Assembly: GCA_022432975.1 (NCBI GenBank)
Contig: CM039504.1
Location: 645,274-709,273, forward strand
Direction of reading: 5' to 3'
Length of the DNA stretch: 64,000 nucleotides
Origin: Begonia masoniana
Lineage: Eukaryota > Streptophyta > Magnoliopsida > Cucurbitales > Begoniaceae
This document shows, one piece after another, positions 61,101 through 64,000 of this stretch. Each line of letters opens with the position of its first letter. The first letter of the stretch is position 1. The notes beneath the pieces were generated by a model, which had not been told where the DNA came from, did no database searches, and saw only the letters and a list, made by a program, of their open reading frames with translations. The translations under genes and the position numbers were made by a program.

Positions 61101-62417
61101 GGATACCAGCGTTGTCAACATTCTGGAATCTTATCCTGTCATAGACATCTTTCTGCATACAATCGCATGCGAGACCTAGTTCTATCCTTCTTGACACTTC
61201 TTCCAAAGCACAATCAACAGCATTCTGAAAAGATTCAGAACTGCTTTGCTTCTCCATATCTGAGAAGTGTGTACGGAAAGGTTTCAAGAAAGATGTTTCA
61301 TTCCAAGCAAATGTTCGATCGCCAAAATATGCCACCAAAAGCAATCCTTCTTATGATGTTTAATCGCCTTCTCAGATGAATGTGATGGATCAAAAATCTG
61401 TCCCGGCCACCAAGGATGGCTTCTCACTTTACCCCAAACTAAATCAGAAACAAAGAACTCGTTTTCATTTTCTGCTGGCATATGATATCTAGCTTGATTG
61501 ACATTACTTGAGATACCAGGCTCCAGACCTTTTGGTTCAGAAAAATCCTCATCAATATTTGTGGGTTTATCATCAGTTACTTCTGTGACGTCCATTTCTT
61601 TCCCTGCACGAAAACCACACTGCTCAATATCTGTATCATGTTTAACTTCTATCTCTTGACCATATTTCATATTAGCCTGAGCAGATTCATCAGCTGTGCT
61701 CTTATCCTCTTTGGTGTCCATCATATTAAAATCCCTTTGCTCTGTGCAATCACTCCCTTTGTCTAGCTCTATCTTCTTTCTAATTTCAGATGAATTTTCA
61801 ACGTTTGGATTCAGAGAAATATTTTTATTTACAGGTGCTTTCACAGATTCTGCATCTAGTTGAATTGGTTGACCCGACGATGTCCCATCCATCGCAACGC
61901 AGCCTAGATTATCCACTTCCTCCTCTGGCTCCTTCTCTTTTATTTGATGCGCATAATTCAAACGGACTTGCTCAACATTAGTCACTGGCTGATCGTTCTG
62001 AACAAGCCCTGAACTGCTAGTAACAGAATCTAAAAGTTCCCCGCTTTCCAATGAAGCAATCATCTCTTTGCTGGGGTCTTCAATATCTGGTTTTGCACTC
62101 ACGCAAACTGTCTCAGCTTTCAAATTCTGATTATCACTCTCCGTGCAGGACAAACCTTGACCGGTGTATGCATCACTAGCTGCCTCAACCTTAGTCAATT
62201 CAGCTTTCCCGGACTCTTCAAGTAATACTTTCGCCATAACATCTTCCCCATTACAAGTGCCACCGGCTCTCTCCCTTCCCACTGAACCCACAGACAAAGA
62301 GGTCTCAGTCTGACCCTGACCCTGACCCTGACCATGACCCAAACAAGCATCAGATCCCAATCGATCTTCACCACCAGCAACCTCACTAACAGTCACTGTG
62401 GACTCTAAAACACCCAT
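58158..62417 (-). CDS. PWWP-domain chromatin protein (PDP-like) with RRM-like motif and acidic repeat tail
   Basis: One long exon of about 1420 codons, starting MGVLESTVTVSEVAGGEDRL (62417) and broken by two one-base lesions. Order: acidic N-terminus with GQ repeats; PWWP domain SDLVWGKVRSHPWWPGQIFD, continued by VAYFGDRTFAWNE; a helical region (AVDCALEEVSRRIELGLACD); a nuclear-type basic stretch; an RRM-like fold (LVMNFSEVDSVPSEMSLIKM; RVIFKNRSDAEVAYSSAGKF); then about 450 residues of 12-residue acidic repeats. PWWP domains read methylated histone tails; Arabidopsis PDP proteins act with PRC2-associated proteins in flowering control. Lesions: the run 61337-61340 has four instead of five A, splitting the PWWP domain; the run 59907-59909 has one extra base before CSKITASADG. 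Both look like homopolymer errors. A 5' leader intron is likely. Confidence 0.88.
58330..59605 (-). repeat. Coding minisatellite: about 30 degenerate 36-bp (12-residue) units in the PWWP gene
   Basis: The C-terminal part consists of 12-residue units around a consensus of the form D-M-N-P-D-L-T-T-T-E-D-Q. Clear examples are HEMQLDLTSIQD, HEMQLDLASLDD, CMNHDLTTTEGQ, VRNPDLTTTEDL and DMECDFRESEDQ. Spacing is mostly 11-13 residues; some units are merged or worn. Positions 58887-58958 and 58959-59030 are an apparently exact 72-bp tandem copy, i.e. two units, showing recent expansion. The encoded stretch is acidic and probably unstructured. Confidence 0.85.
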
Positions 62418-62699
62418 CTCCCGGGCTCCTCCATGGAAAATATACCTGGTGATTTCCGCAACAAAAACAACATTCTTACATAACAGTAACAAAAAGAGAG
62501 CGATTGCAAGGACAAAACCCTAATTACGATAAGATAACTTATACAGCCAACAATATTAAAGATCAGAGTCATAACTCAACGAAAAATGAAAATCGTAAAC
62601 TGCAGAAGAAGAAAGAAAAGAACAGTAACAGATTAATGGGCACCTTAAAAGATCTTCTGGGAAGACGAAGATGAAGAGAGCGGGAGCGAGTGAGAGGAC

Positions 62700-63503
62700 A
62701 AAGGCTGGGTCCTTTAATGACGTTTCGCAAAAAATTAACTCGAAAACTTTGACAAAATAAAGGCCCAGTTTAATGCTCGCGAGTCGCTTGGTCAGCTCAG
62801 CTGCGTATAAATTTTGGGGAATTATTGGCTGCGACTCGACTCACCGATTAATACAGAAAACCAACAGAAATGAGCCACGTGGATTATTCTGATACTGGTT
62901 GAGTTTTCATTTAATTACATAATCAAATAGTGAAGTGAGTAATTTATGCTTAAAAAATACATTTAATTTAATTGCTCGTTATTCAGTGGCTTCTCTCGAA
63001 ATAAGCAACCAGGAAATTGCAAGTAAAAACAGTACCTCCAAAATAACTAAGCAACTGATCTGTAATCATCTGCTAAAACTCAAAAAATAATAATAATAAA
63101 TAAATATTAATTTGTGATAGAGGGACGTGAGCATTGGCCACACAGGGGAGTTCATGTTCATAAGAAGCCTCTAACTGAGCCCCCGTCTTGATCTGCCCTC
63201 TTCATTATCTCCTTCTGATTTGACACAAAAAACCATAATTGTGCAGAAGCTAGAATGTTTTGTCAACAAAAACCAGAAAAGAAGCAACATCTTGGAAAAC
63301 AATGGAAGTGTTTTATCTTCTTTTTTTTTTTTAATTTTGTGTTTGACAAGTAAACTAAAAAGGCCATGAACAAAGATAGTTTACCTGGATTATTGTTGTA
63401 ATTCATTCCAGAGGCTTCCGGATGTCAAGCCAAGAGAATGAAATAAAAGAACACACATTTGATTGGGGGGTGAAGATATCTTCCCAATCGTTTAATTTGG
63501 AAT

Positions 63504-63537
<34 letters not shown>

Positions 63538-63540
63538 TTA
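62700..63540. other. PWWP promoter flank and AT-rich spacer
   Basis: No coding exon seen. A 28-base A run lies at 63508-63535, right before the LRR fragment. Simple ATA repeats occur near 63090. Confidence 0.45.
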
Positions 63541-64000
63541 TTATGACCCATAACTCATTCCATGGAGAGATTCCAAAAAATATTTCTCATTTCACGAGCT
63601 GCTATATTTTGATCTTGCTTGGAACAAGCTAGTCGAGAATTTCCGGCCGGAATTTTTTCAATTTCTGGCCTTAACTTCTTATTATTCATGTACACACTCA
63701 CCGGGGCATACCTTCAGCCGTAGGAAATCTAACTTCATTAGAACGTCTCTCAATTGCAAATAATCTTTTAGCTGGAAGCATACCCTCTTCCATAGGCCGT
63801 TTGAGAACGTAAAGCGTTAGGAATGGGGCCCTTTGAGAATGGGCTTCAGGTACCTTACCATCATCTATTTACAACCTATCCTTGCTTGAACTATTCTCCG
63901 TTGCATCAAATCAACTCCATGGAAGTCTTTCCTCAAGCATAGGCCACTCTTTCCTAAGCTTCAGTTCTTTCAAATGTCTTACAATAAGTTTTACAGGCTC
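63541..64000 (+). pseudogene. LRR receptor-like kinase fragment, frame-broken, runs off the window
   Basis: Leucine-rich repeats of the plant receptor-kinase type are readable in shifting frames: NSFHGEIPKNISHFTS, IPSAVGNLTSLERLSIANNL, LAGSIPSSIGRL, SGTLPSSIYNLSLLELFSVA, SNQLHGSL, KLQFFQMSYNKF. The asparagine/leucine spacing and the order agree with the Xa21/EFR-like group. No single frame covers even 150 codons: breaks are seen near 63620, 63800, 63835, 63945 and 63990, several at short homopolymers. No signal peptide or first exon is visible, so it begins abruptly after the poly-A tract. It may be a truncated pseudogene with extra sequencing errors. Confidence 0.75.

Noticed and set aside
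62307..62340. TGACCC-type hexamer repeat resembling a telomere repeat
   Set aside because: The unit is CCCTGA, not the plant TTTAGGG; it encodes GQ repeats within the PWWP protein frame.

Overview
The window is nuclear DNA from a eudicot plant. The genes are split by many AT-rich GT-AG introns, the non-coding DNA is AT-rich with (CT)n/(GA)n tracts, and the families are plant ones: POWERDRESS-type SANT protein, plant tetraspanin with a GCCKPP loop motif, GTE bromodomain protein, plant PWWP protein, RCI2 peptide and mitochondrial ATP synthase subunit d of the plant type. The species cannot be named from this sequence. Several genes (PWR, GTE6, ATPQ) have counterparts that I remember as lying close together on Arabidopsis chromosome 3, so partial conserved gene order is likely but was not checked.

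Layout, left to right. 1-2520 is transposon-derived: a Ty1/copia gag-protease reading frame without integrase or reverse transcriptase, running into an LTR, then a 105-bp-arm inverted repeat. 4197-5240 (-) is a tetraspanin. 6345-12315 (+) is a PWR-like SANT protein. 13562-14635 (-) is a small 143-residue gene of unknown function rebuilt from four exons. 14829-17399 (-) is a conserved membrane protein with three one-base frame lesions, its 3' end duplicated in tandem. 18915-25077 (-) is a taxilin-like coiled-coil gene of 11 exons. 25790-26288 is a Mutator-like MITE with a 9-bp target duplication. 26652-30395 (-) is a GTE6-like bromodomain-NET gene.

The right half is gene dense: TMEM70-like (+, 31323-32703), EF-1alpha (-, 33475-34946, with leader intron), NOC2 family (-, 36131-41086), ATP synthase d (-, 42501-44778), AllA-like ureidoglycolate lyase family (+, 45184-46740), LYR protein (+, 48211-48739), RCI2 (+, 49520-49808), ribosomal protein uS12/S23 (+, 50499-52259), a basic Ser-rich protein with repeated KSLAWD motifs (-, 52906-55854), a PWWP/PDP-type chromatin protein with a long 12-residue acidic repeat tail (-, 58158-62417), and a degraded LRR receptor-kinase piece (+, 63541-64000 and beyond).

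Functional themes are chromatin control (PWR, GTE6, PWWP), translation and ribosome making (EF-1alpha, NOC2, uS12) and mitochondria (TMEM70, ATP synthase d, LYR). TMEM70 is known as a complex V assembly factor, so its proximity to ATP synthase d is notable but may be chance.

Two points deserve most attention. First, one-base indels, mostly in short homopolymers, break several otherwise well conserved genes (uS12, PWWP, the membrane protein, the LRR piece), which looks like residual long-read assembly error. Second, there is unusual structure: a 12-residue repeat array in the PWWP protein, a roughly 215-bp promoter/leader segment shared by the GTE6-like and NOC2 genes 10 kb apart, an EF-1alpha gene fragment beside that copy, and a 0.73-kb tandem duplication.
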